In this document: positions 1 through 5,506 of the stretch, one piece after another
Position numbering within the stretch: position 1 is the stretch's first letter
Layout: each line of letters starts with the position of its first letter
Origin: an uncultured Clostridia bacterium
Lineage (GTDB): Bacteria > Bacillota > Clostridia > Christensenellales > Borkfalkiaceae
Reading direction: 5' to 3'
Assembly (NCBI GenBank): GCA_947090365.1
Contig: CAMUNT010000031.1
Coordinates: 1-6,493 of the forward strand
Length of the DNA stretch: 6,493 nucleotides
Translations under genes and position numbers: made by a program
The notes under the pieces: model-generated
The model's input: the letters and a program-made list of their open reading frames with translations, nothing else
Told to the model about the DNA's origin: nothing
Databases searched by the model: none

Positions 1-1563
1 AAATAAAACGAACCTATAACTTTCATTATGGTTCGGATTATATGACTTTGGCGGACTGCTGCATTTAAAATTAGAACACTCCGCCTCTGCGCCGTCGGCA
101 CTTTCGGAAAGGTTTTCTATTGCCGCAAGCATTTCCTCGAAGTCAACCGGCGTTTCGTCTATGATGTTGTAAAACAAAACGTTTTTATCGTCAAAGACGA
201 AAACGGCATTTACAAATAAATTAATCAGTCTGCGCCGAAAATCTAAGCTCTGATGCTCTCCTTCGGTAAATATGCTCAGCCACTGCAAAATATCTTGCTT
301 TGTGTGTTTCAGGCTCACGGCAAGTCGCAATTTAGACAGTTCACTTTGTACGTCGGCTTTTTCCGTTTCAAGATCCTTCGCTTTACCGTCAACACGTTCC
401 AGCATTGCCGCGCTTGTAGCTTTGAGCATCACGTCGGCGCAAGCGTCAAGCTCTTTGTCTATCTGTTTAAGGCGACGCTCGTATTCCTTTATTTTTGCGC
501 CGTTTAACGAGTTCTGATACTCCGCCACGACTAAATCGGCGATACGGTCTGCGCATTCGGGTTTAAGCACATGTTCAAGCGTTCTTTCAACGACAAAATT
601 TTCAAGCTCTTCCTTTTTAATATTACTCTTGTTGCAGTCGTGCGTTTTATACCTTTTAGCGCAAGCGTAATAACAATGCTTATCGCCCGTTTTGGACGTT
701 CCGCTTATGCCGACGAGCTGCGAGCCGCAGTGGCCGCAAAAAGCTTTACCGCTCAATAAATATTCAACTTTGGCTTTTGCTCTTCCCGGAGCGAAAGCCC
801 TTTCTTTTAAACGCATCTGTACACGGTCAAATAATTCTTTGTCTATAATAGCCGGATAGCTGTTTTCGGACACGATTCCGTTAAAAACGTTTTCGCCGAT
901 ATATTTACGGTTCTTCAAAACGTTCTGAAATCCGTTCAGCGTGATTTTTCCGCCTCTGTTCGTTTTATAGCCTTTGGCGTTGAGCTCTGCAATTATTGCC
1001 TTTTTCGTCTTGCCGGCGGCGTATTCGCTGAATAAATACCGTATTGCCGGCGCCTTCTCTTCGTCTATAACAACCCTCTTATCGATTACTTTATACCCGT
1101 ATAAAATGTTGCCGCCCGTGAACGTGCCTTTAAGCGCGCTTTCCTTCAACCCCCTTTTGACCTTCTGACTTAAATCGGTTGAATACATTTCCGCCATAAT
1201 TTCAAGTATGCCCTCGATAAGCTTCCCCTCTTGCGTGTCGCTTATGGCTTCCATTGCAGACAGAACCCGAACGCCGTATTGCTGCAGCTTATGCTTATAA
1301 AATACGCTGTCATAGTGGTTGCGTGAAAAGCGATCAAGCTTGTAACAGATTATATAATCAAACTGTTTCTTCTGCGCGTCCTCTATCATTTGCAAAAAAT
1401 TCGGGCGGCAGTCGTTAGTCCCCGTCATAGCGCGGTCGATATACTCCCGAATTACAGTATAATTATTTCTTTCGGCGTATTCCCGGCATACTCTCAGTTG
1501 TCCCTCTATGCTCTGTTCGGACTGAGCTGCGGAACTGTATCTTGCGTAAATTACAACGTTCAT
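1..1563 (-). CDS. Large serine recombinase (integrase), C-terminus cut by window edge
   Basis: Site-specific recombinase expected to cut and rejoin att sites through a phosphoserine link, integrating or excising the element. The frame is open from the ATG at 1563 to position 1 (521 codons) with no stop, so the C-terminus is missing. The N-terminal resolvase domain shows YARYSS, with Arg8 and the likely catalytic Ser10, and KLDRFSR at about residues 75-81. A recombinase domain follows (about 150-265), with GNILYGYKV and a LKNRKYIGENVFNG segment. Next come a zinc ribbon (Cys276, Cys279, Cys301, Cys310) and a Lys/Glu-rich coiled coil (about 325-400), the order typical of large serine integrases. 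The start is supported by AGGTG at 1569-1573, inside the end of the upstream repressor gene. The two genes overlap by four bases (ATGA), suggesting translational coupling. Family is secure; the specific element and target site are unknown. Confidence 0.96.
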   Translation of the reverse strand, partial: MNVVIYARYSSAAQSEQSIEGQLRVCREYAERNNYTVIREYIDRAMTGTNDCRPNFLQMIEDAQKKQFDYIICYKLDRFSRNHYDSVFYKHKLQQYGVRVLSAMEAISDTQEGKLIEGILEIMAEMYSTDLSQKVKRGLKESALKGTFTGGNILYGYKVIDKRVVIDEEKAPAIRYLFSEYAAGKTKKAIIAELNAKGYKTNRGGKITLNGFQNVLKNRKYIGENVFNGIVSENSYPAIIDKELFDRVQMRLKERAFAPGRAKAKVEYLLSGKAFCGHCGSQLVGISGTSKTGDKHCYYACAKRYKTHDCNKSNIKKEELENFVVERTLEHVLKPECADRIADLVVAEYQNSLNGAKIKEYERRLKQIDKELDACADVMLKATSAAMLERVDGKAKDLETEKADVQSELSKLRLAVSLKHTKQDILQWLSIFTEGEHQSLDFRRRLINLFVNAVFVFDDKNVLFYNIIDETPVDFEEMLAAIENLSESADGAEAECSNFKCSSPPKSYNPNHNESYRFVLF

Positions 1564-1925
1564 TTTTTCACCTGATTATTTTCATCCTTCGTTATGGCTT
1601 CGAGCATATTAGTTAAAGTATTTAAATAATCTTCGCCCTTCACTCTTAAAATTTCGCTCCGGATTTCAAGCCAGTCATACTCTTCGTCGGAGAGATAAAT
1701 TGCACGTCTGCCAACGCCGGCGGCTTTTTCCTCGGGCGTCCAACCACGAAATTGATTTAAACCTAAAACTTTCTCGATAGCTTCAACTGTGTCAATTCGA
1801 GGATTTTTTACTTTCCCACACATAATTTGTTCTACTGTTCTTAATGGTAATTGTGCATTATTTGCTATATCTTGATTAGTAAGTTTTAGTTCTTTCTTTT
1901 TATTTTTCCATAAATTCAAATCCAT
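1560..1925 (-). CDS. XRE-family HTH regulator, probable element repressor
   Basis: Protein of 121 residues. Residues about 6-56 form a lambda-repressor-like helix-turn-helix (TNQDIANNAQLPLRTVEQIM), which would bind operator DNA as a dimer. The C-terminal half starts with GWTPEEKAAGV and continues as charged helices, a tail I recall from clostridial XRE regulators. There is no LexA-type Ser/Lys protease motif, so self-cleavage on DNA damage is not indicated. AAAGGAG at 1934-1940 lies 8 nt before the ATG. The stop overlaps the recombinase start (ATGA), so repressor and integrase are probably co-transcribed. The HTH half and promoter are strikingly AT-rich (1801-1920: 30 G/C of 120), while 1681-1740 has 35 G/C of 60, suggesting a mosaic gene. 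The HTH is about half identical to the product of 2692-2976. Repressor role is inferred from position and operators. Confidence 0.93.
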   Translation of the reverse strand: MDLNLWKNKKKELKLTNQDIANNAQLPLRTVEQIMCGKVKNPRIDTVEAIEKVLGLNQFRGWTPEEKAAGVGRRAIYLSDEEYDWLEIRSEILRVKGEDYLNTLTNMLEAITKDENNQVKK

Positions 1926-1945
1926 AATTTAGTCTCCTTTTTCAT

Positions 1946-1974
1946 ATTTTAACAAAAACCATTAAAAAACACAA
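1946..1974 (-). promoter_or_regulatory. Predicted leftward promoter of repressor-integrase operon
   Basis: On the minus strand, TTGTGT (1974-1969) is followed by a 17-nt spacer and TAAAAT (1951-1946), with a TG extension upstream of the -10 (TGTTAAAAT). It lies about 20 nt upstream of the repressor start. AACCATTAAA (1957-1966), identical to the left half of the operator at 2029, falls in the spacer, suggesting autoregulation. Predicted by eye; no transcription data. Confidence 0.55.
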
Positions 1975-1993
1975 ATATTTTATAATAAAACTC

Positions 1994-2022
1994 TTGACAA
2001 CCACTTAATATGGTGGTATTCT
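1994..2022 (+). promoter_or_regulatory. Predicted rightward sigma-A promoter with embedded operator
   Basis: Perfect -35 TTGACA (1994-1999), 17-nt spacer, and -10 TATTCT (2017-2022). Transcription would start near 2029 and enter the 2162-5158 operon. The spacer is occupied by the operator-like palindrome at 2000-2017, so bound repressor should block RNA polymerase directly. It faces the leftward promoter. Confidence 0.65.
2000..2017. promoter_or_regulatory. Operator-like inverted repeat 1
   Basis: ACCAC-TTAATATG-GTGGT: perfect 5-bp arms (2000-2004 and 2013-2017) around an AT-rich centre, lying between the -35 and -10 of the rightward promoter. It shares CCA(C/T)T(T/A)AATATGGTGGT with the copy at 2029-2048, 30 bp (about three helical turns) away. 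Likely binding site for one or both HTH proteins encoded on either side. Confidence 0.65.
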
Positions 2023-2028
2023 ATTGCT

Positions 2029-2048
2029 AACCATTAAATATGGTGGTT
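2029..2048. promoter_or_regulatory. Operator-like inverted repeat 2
   Basis: AACCA-TTAAATATGG-TGGTT: 5-bp arms at 2029-2033 and 2044-2048. Same core as operator 1 and on the same DNA face at 30-bp spacing. It covers the predicted rightward transcription start. A partial third copy, AACCATTAAA, lies at 1957-1966 within the leftward promoter. Confidence 0.62.
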
Positions 2049-2119
2049 TATACAATCCGCGCAAGGGTTGAAAGACGGTCAATAATTCGGTGGCGGTAAC
2101 GCTTCCGGTTATAAAAGGA

Positions 2120-2151
2120 GCCTCTCACGTTGCGCCGTGAGAGGCTTTATT
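2120..2151 (+). terminator. Terminator-like hairpin in leader (possible attenuator)
   Basis: GCCTCTCACG (2120-2129) pairs perfectly with CGTGAGAGGC (2136-2145) around a 6-nt loop, followed by TTTATT. Stem quality is excellent but the U-tract is short. It lies between the predicted rightward start (about 2029) and the first gene (2162), and no rightward gene precedes it. It would therefore end a transcript of about 120 nt unless read through: an attenuator, or the 3' end of a small RNA. The leader 2049-2119 contains no recognised riboswitch. Confidence 0.6.
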
Positions 2152-2161
2152 AAAGGACAAA

Positions 2162-2365
2162 ATGAAAAGTATTATTCAGATAGGCGTTGTCGCATACAGA
2201 AACGCAAAAACAGGCAAATATACGCCCTCTGCGCCCATTTACAGGCAGGGAACGGAAAGCGACGCACAAGCGGCGGCAAAACGGCAATTCGGCGTTGAAT
2301 TGCTGATTGCCGACGAATTTTTAAACACGGTAATAAAAAATTTGGATAATCAGATAAAGGAGTAA
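2162..2365 (+). CDS. Small protein of unknown function (67 aa), first gene of rightward operon
   Basis: I do not recognise this protein. It has no membrane segment or cysteines. The N-terminus IIQIGVVAYRNAKTGKYTPSAPIYR reads as beta strands, followed by an Ala/Asp-rich helix (ESDAQAAAKRQFGVELL) and a C-terminal helix. AAAGGA (2152-2157) lies only 4 nt before the ATG, and directly after the leader hairpin, so folding of that hairpin could affect both termination and ribosome access. Three nt separate its stop from the next start, and the next gene's binding site is inside its 3' end. That supports a genuine co-translated gene, possibly an early accessory or regulatory factor. Confidence 0.75.
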   Translation: MKSIIQIGVVAYRNAKTGKYTPSAPIYRQGTESDAQAAAKRQFGVELLIADEFLNTVIKNLDNQIKE

Positions 2366-2368
2366 ATT

Positions 2369-2692
2369 ATGAACGAAACCTTGACAAAATCAATCGAACT
2401 TTTAAAAGCCCACGTAACAAACGTTGAAAAAACGCTTGCAGTAATCGACAGGCAATTAAATGCAGACGCGCCGTCGCTTAACGTTCCGCCCTTCGGCGAG
2501 AATATCAAAGCTCTGCGCCTGAGGCACAGCTTAACGCAGCTTGACCTATGCGCCGCTTTGGATATCACGCAGTATGCGTTGTCCGGCTATGAAAGGGACA
2601 TCATAACGCCCGACGTTGAAACCGTTTTAAAAATGGCAAAGTATTTTAGCGTTACCGTGGACGAGCTTATAAACGGCAAGGAGGCGAAATAA
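2369..2692 (+). CDS. XRE-family HTH transcriptional regulator (107 aa)
   Basis: Residues about 43-102 match a classic HTH_3 domain: FGENIKALRLRHSLTQLDLCAALDITQYALSGYERDIITPDVETVLKMAKYFSVTVDELI, with LTQ at the helix 2 entry and the usual YER and VTVDEL positions. Residues 1-40 form a helical extension (LLKAHVTNVEKTLAVIDRQL) that may dimerise. It belongs to a different branch from the 1560-1925 and 2692-2976 proteins, so the element carries two types of HTH regulator. AAAGGAG (2356-2362) sits 6 nt before the ATG. Its TAA overlaps the next ATG by one base (TAATG), implying coupling. Target unknown; the operators at 2000-2048 are candidates. Confidence 0.93.
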   Translation: MNETLTKSIELLKAHVTNVEKTLAVIDRQLNADAPSLNVPPFGENIKALRLRHSLTQLDLCAALDITQYALSGYERDIITPDVETVLKMAKYFSVTVDELINGKEAK

Positions 2693-2976
2693 TGAATTTG
2701 CAATTATGGAAACAGCGCAAAAAGAAATTACAGTTAAAGTATAAAGATATCAGCAAATTATCAGGCGTACCTCTTACGACAGTTAAAAGTATATTTTTGG
2801 GTTATGTTACATATCCCCGAATACAAAACGTTGAAGCAATCGAGCGCGCGTTGGGCTTAGACAGATGCGACGAAACGGCGGTTGAAATGCCCAACGAAAC
2901 GCCGACAAATACGGACGCGCCGGCATTTGAAATAGTAATTAAAATAATTATCGGAGGCGCAAAAAATGACGGATAG
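2692..2976 (+). CDS. Small HTH protein, Cro-like paralogue of the divergent repressor
   Basis: 94 residues. The first 58 align without gaps to the repressor at 1560-1925 with 29 identities by hand count, sharing LWK..KK.L.L, PL.TV, PRI and VEAIE..LGL. It keeps the DNA-binding domain but replaces the repressor's GWTPEE tail with a short Asn/Thr/Pro linker and a hydrophobic end (AFEIVIKIIIGG). This resembles a Cro/CI-like arrangement, in which a minimal DNA-binding antagonist faces a full repressor across shared operators; that role is inference. AAGGAGG (2678-2684) is 7 nt upstream of the ATG. Coupled to the preceding regulator (TAATG), and overlapping the next gene by 11 nt. Confidence 0.9.
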   Translation: MNLQLWKQRKKKLQLKYKDISKLSGVPLTTVKSIFLGYVTYPRIQNVEAIERALGLDRCDETAVEMPNETPTNTDAPAFEIVIKIIIGGAKNDG

Positions 2977-3367
2977 AGGCACAAAGGCGTTACGCGAACG
3001 CAAAGCAGTTTTCGAAGAAATAACAAATCAGATAAGCAAGGAGCCGCTGAATTTGCAAGAGCTGCGCAACAGGTTAAAGCACATTGCCGGGCTTTGCTGG
3101 GGGCTGTCGATAGACATTACAAACGAGCTTGAAGAGCGAGACAACCTGAAAATAGAAAACAAGCAACAGCGTGAAGAAATCGAATATTTAAAAAACAAAT
3201 TAGGACTTAAAGGACAGCGAGCCGAAACAAAGGCAAAGCTTGAAAATATGACGGCAAAGGAACGGCTTGATTATAAGCAGCAACGTGCAAATAACAGTGT
3301 TTATATGCAAAAAAAGTATCAGCAAAAAAAGGAAACTATTAGCGGAGGACTGAACAATGCAGAATGA
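2966..3367 (+). CDS. Coiled-coil protein of unknown function (133 aa)
   Basis: Unrecognised family. Highly charged and almost wholly helical. Residues about 50-82 (ELEERDNLKIENKQQREEIEYLKNKLGL) form a clear heptad coiled coil, followed by a Lys/Gln-rich C-terminus (KAKLENMTAKERLDYKQQR, YMQKKYQQKKE) that could bind nucleic acid. A short hydrophobic patch (HIAGLCWGLSIDI, residues 39-51) precedes the coil but is too short to be a confident membrane segment. GGAGG (2953-2957) supports the start. It overlaps its upstream neighbour by 11 nt and its downstream neighbour by 11 nt, so it is firmly embedded in the operon. Possible roles (oligomeric adaptor or DNA-binding scaffold) are speculative. Confidence 0.82.
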   Translation: MTDRGTKALRERKAVFEEITNQISKEPLNLQELRNRLKHIAGLCWGLSIDITNELEERDNLKIENKQQREEIEYLKNKLGLKGQRAETKAKLENMTAKERLDYKQQRANNSVYMQKKYQQKKETISGGLNNAE

Positions 3368-3695
3368 ATATTTAGAAAGGGTAATTAACGATTTGCTTGC
3401 AGCAATAAAGTACATAAACGCACACCCTGACAAGACGAAGCAAAAAAATTACGTACAGAATTTTATTTACTTTTACAATAAAGAAGTTAGCGTATTAGGT
3501 CAACCTTTCCGCCGACTGTTTAAGAAATACGGTTGCACTGCTATTTTACGGCGTTATTGCAATAACGGTAAAATCGAATACGAAATACGGTATCTACGAT
3601 TCGGATATAAAATAATCGTTAGGTCGGGTAAACTGCCCGACGCCAAAAGAAAATTTATCGAGGCGGCAAACGCCGCTTGCGAATGCAGGGTATAA
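3357..3695 (+). CDS. Basic protein of unknown function (112 aa)
   Basis: No recognised domain. Residues 1-35 are helical (EYLERVINDLLAAIKYINAH), followed by an aromatic stretch (YVQNFIYFYNKEVSVLGQPFRRLFKKYG). A probable beta-rich part follows (CTAILRRYCNNGKIEYEIRYLRFGYKIIVRSGKL), ending in a helix with two Cys (AANAACECRV). Strong excess of Arg/Lys, no signal peptide and no membrane helix, so probably cytosolic and possibly nucleic-acid binding. GGAGG (3344-3348) lies 8 nt before the ATG, inside the previous gene, which it overlaps by 11 nt. Its stop lies 2 nt before the start of the exported protein. Confidence 0.8.
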   Translation: MQNEYLERVINDLLAAIKYINAHPDKTKQKNYVQNFIYFYNKEVSVLGQPFRRLFKKYGCTAILRRYCNNGKIEYEIRYLRFGYKIIVRSGKLPDAKRKFIEAANAACECRV

Positions 3696-3697
3696 AT

Positions 3698-5158
3698 ATG
3701 ACAAAGATAAAAAATAAGGTAATAGCGATAATCGCTTTAATAATTTTGGTGTTGGCGACGTGTGGGTTCTCTGCCCCCGTCGCTCTTGCCGATATTGTTA
3801 CATATTCAAACGTGTTAGACGATTTGAAAAAGGACGACAACTTCAAAGAAAGCTATTATCCCGAAAAATCTAACGACTACGGCTTGCAGATAATACAGCT
3901 TGCCGAAAGCACGGGCAAGGAATTGTTTATATACGTATATCAGCCGAGCGGACAAGCTAAAAATCTTTCGGCATCTTCGATTAATATTTCCACTTCGAAG
4001 AACGACGAAATCAACTTCAAGAACTATAAATTAAAGCTCTGTAATTCAAGCGGCGTTTTCTTTAAATACGCCGTTATGAATTTCGAAGTTTTATCGGAAG
4101 AAACAAGGTACTACGCGATAAGCTCAATATACAGACCGTTTGACGAAACGATCGACAAGCAAGCCGACCACGACAACAAGGTTACGGAAGTAAACTTCGA
4201 AGTAGGCAAGCAGTACTGCTTTTCGACGATTAACGGCAAGCCCTACGTTGCCGTCGTTGAAATCGAAACGATAACGATAACAGACAAATTTGTCGGGTTG
4301 GTGCGTTATTCGGACGGTTATAAATTTTATCCCGGAAAAGGCGCTTGCGACAGTCATTTCGTTGCGTTCAATACTGACAAGCGTATTGAAAAATTATTGG
4401 AAGCCGACGTCTATTATACCGCGCAAAGCTATTCGAAAAAGAAGTTCGGGAACAAATCAGACAAATACGCGTATCTGAAATATACCGATAAAGTAGAACA
4501 CAACGGCGGCGGTTTATTCGCAGGGACTTATAAATGGGACAGAATTGAAACCGTTGAGCAGTTTTTAAAAGAGAACGATTTAACGCAAAACCTTTATTCC
4601 GGTGCAATTATCGACGTAACGTTAGCGAACAAGATAACAGACGAGGGCAAGCAAGCGTTAAAAGGCAAAAAATGGCTGTTACGCTTTACTGAAACGGCAT
4701 ATACAAAAGCCGTTTTGCCCGGAACGTTCGGCTCGGTATATGAAGAAGATTTGACGCTTGTCGGCGACGTAACGATACTCAGATTAAAGTTTGAGACCGA
4801 CGGCATAACCTATAATTTAGGCACGATAGACAACAAGCAAACAGGCAGCGGAAAGCCTATAAACGACGAAACTTTAAATGTTTCGCTTGAAGCGTTTTGG
4901 ATATACGGAGTTATAATTATAGTAGTGTTATTTATAGCTCTAATAGCGGTTCGGTGTTTAGATATGTTTGCAATCGCAGGAAACGGAATTCTGATGTTAA
5001 TTTCAATGGTGATAAATATCACGCTTGAAAGTATATCGGATATGTTCAAGTTTCTTAAAATCTTATTGCCGTATTTTAAGTACGTAACAATATTTTTCGC
5101 GGTATTAACTGTAATTTTCGTTATAGTTGAATTTGTGAAAACTATCAGAGGAAAATAA
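3698..5158 (+). CDS. Exported protein with large ectodomain and three C-terminal membrane helices
   Basis: 486 residues from the ATG at 3698, chosen because AGGG (3687-3690) sits 7 nt upstream and the signal peptide then starts at once; the frame is open further upstream (TTG at 3677, ATG at 3683) without a good binding site. Residues 1-31 are a Sec signal peptide (Lys-rich start, VIAIIALIILVLA core, VALA|D cleavage). Residues 32-398 are a hydrophilic ectodomain of alternating strands with no repeats I can see. Three membrane helices follow: about 400-418 (FWIYGVIIIVVLFIALIAV), 423-441 and 456-480, ending in KTIRGK. The family is not recognised. Candidate roles are a surface adhesin or receptor, a conjugation or mating-pore part, or a filamentous-phage-like adsorption protein with a pVI-like anchor; none is proved. 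It is the last gene of the operon, with no clear terminator directly after it. Confidence 0.93.
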   Translation: MTKIKNKVIAIIALIILVLATCGFSAPVALADIVTYSNVLDDLKKDDNFKESYYPEKSNDYGLQIIQLAESTGKELFIYVYQPSGQAKNLSASSINISTSKNDEINFKNYKLKLCNSSGVFFKYAVMNFEVLSEETRYYAISSIYRPFDETIDKQADHDNKVTEVNFEVGKQYCFSTINGKPYVAVVEIETITITDKFVGLVRYSDGYKFYPGKGACDSHFVAFNTDKRIEKLLEADVYYTAQSYSKKKFGNKSDKYAYLKYTDKVEHNGGGLFAGTYKWDRIETVEQFLKENDLTQNLYSGAIIDVTLANKITDEGKQALKGKKWLLRFTETAYTKAVLPGTFGSVYEEDLTLVGDVTILRLKFETDGITYNLGTIDNKQTGSGKPINDETLNVSLEAFWIYGVIIIVVLFIALIAVRCLDMFAIAGNGILMLISMVINITLESISDMFKFLKILLPYFKYVTIFFAVLTVIFVIVEFVKTIRGK

Positions 5159-5228
5159 CCGCTACGTCCACTCCGCCACTCGTACAACTACAAAACGAGC
5201 GGCAATGAAACGTGATGCGGAGGCGATA

Positions 5229-5392
5229 ATCCGTTTATTTGCAAAAAAAGAACCCCCCGACAAAGCGGAAAAGAGTAGTCAGTTCCGCCCGTAGCCGCAA
5301 AGCGGTATTCCGATACGGACTTGCAACCGCAAGCCGTTTCGGAATAGGCGGAACTGAATGCTCCGCAGGGGAAAGAGCGCAAATAAACGGAT
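5229..5392. repeat. 164-nt nested palindrome (large hairpin/cruciform or structured RNA)
   Basis: Concentric perfect arms: ATCCGTTTATTTGC (5229-5242) with 5379-5392 (14 bp); CCCC (5253-5258) with GGGG (5368-5371); GCGGA (5265-5269) with 5362-5366; CAGTTCCGCC (5280-5289) with 5347-5356 (10 bp); TATTCCGA (5306-5313) with 5339-5346 (8 bp); ACGG (5315-5318) with 5334-5337; CTTGC (5320-5324) with 5329-5333 closing on an AACC loop. A side hairpin CCGC-AAA-GCGG (5295-5305) branches off, giving about 50 bp of main-stem pairing. There is no target-site duplication outside the 14-bp arms, so a MITE is not favoured. Candidates are a single-strand origin or packaging hairpin, or a non-coding RNA. Confidence 0.85.
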
Positions 5393-5396
5393 ACAC

Positions 5397-5418
5397 ACGG
5401 GGCAAAATATAGCCCCGT
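5397..5418. repeat. Perfect 7-bp hairpin
   Basis: ACGGGGC (5397-5403), 8-nt AT loop, GCCCCGT (5412-5418). It starts 5 nt after the large palindrome. The CCCCGTAGGGT that ends it recurs at 6215-6225 among the iteron-like repeats. No U-tract on either strand, so it is not a terminator. Confidence 0.7.
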
Positions 5419-5442
5419 AGGGTGTTTCAGATAATATGAGGT

Positions 5443-5457
5443 CAGGGCGTAGCCCTG
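5443..5457. repeat. Short hairpin CAGGGC-GTA-GCCCTG
   Basis: Perfect 6-bp arms with a 3-nt loop, one of a run of compact hairpins between the operon end and the gene at 5507. Read on the minus strand, or together with the next hairpin, it may be part of a bidirectional stop; function unknown. Confidence 0.6.
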
Positions 5458-5470
5458 CCGCATAAAAATC

Positions 5471-5489
5471 GGTTGTAACTATTACAACC
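5471..5489 (-). terminator. Hairpin GGTTGTAA-N3-TTACAACC, weak terminator candidate on the minus strand
   Basis: Perfect 8-bp arms (5471-5478 and 5482-5489). On the minus strand the stem is followed by GATTTTTATG, a T-run two bases removed from the stem. On the plus strand there is no T-run and it lies just 5' of the ribosome binding site of the 5507 gene, where it could equally act as a 5'-UTR structure. Confidence 0.35.
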
Positions 5490-5506
5490 AAAAGTGAGGT
5501 GTAAAA

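Noticed and set aside
253..1575. Several plus-strand open frames
   Set aside because: All are antisense to the recombinase, whose motifs and zinc ribbon are unmistakable.
2040..2099. 19-codon Arg-rich leader peptide
   Set aside because: No ribosome binding site and only about 11 nt after the predicted transcription start; kept as a remark in the leader finding, not as a gene.
3698..3770. Lipoprotein signal (LATC) in the exported protein
   Set aside because: The residue before Cys is Thr, not the usual Gly/Ala, and a better type I cleavage site (VALA|D) follows ten residues later.
2162..5158. Complete filamentous phage (inovirus)
   Set aside because: No Zot-like ATPase, major coat protein or Rep is present; only the topology of one protein and the structured intergenic region hint at it.
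2350..5187. Minus-strand and alternate-frame open frames across the rightward operon
   Set aside because: They are shadows of the plus-strand genes, which have ribosome binding sites and ordered overlaps.
5229..5392. MITE with 14-bp terminal inverted repeats
   Set aside because: Flanks (GATA versus ACAC) show no target duplication, and pairing continues through the whole interior rather than only at the ends.
5188..5463. Open frame of 91 codons on the minus strand
   Set aside because: Its translation simply reads through the nested palindrome and hairpins; composition looks non-coding.
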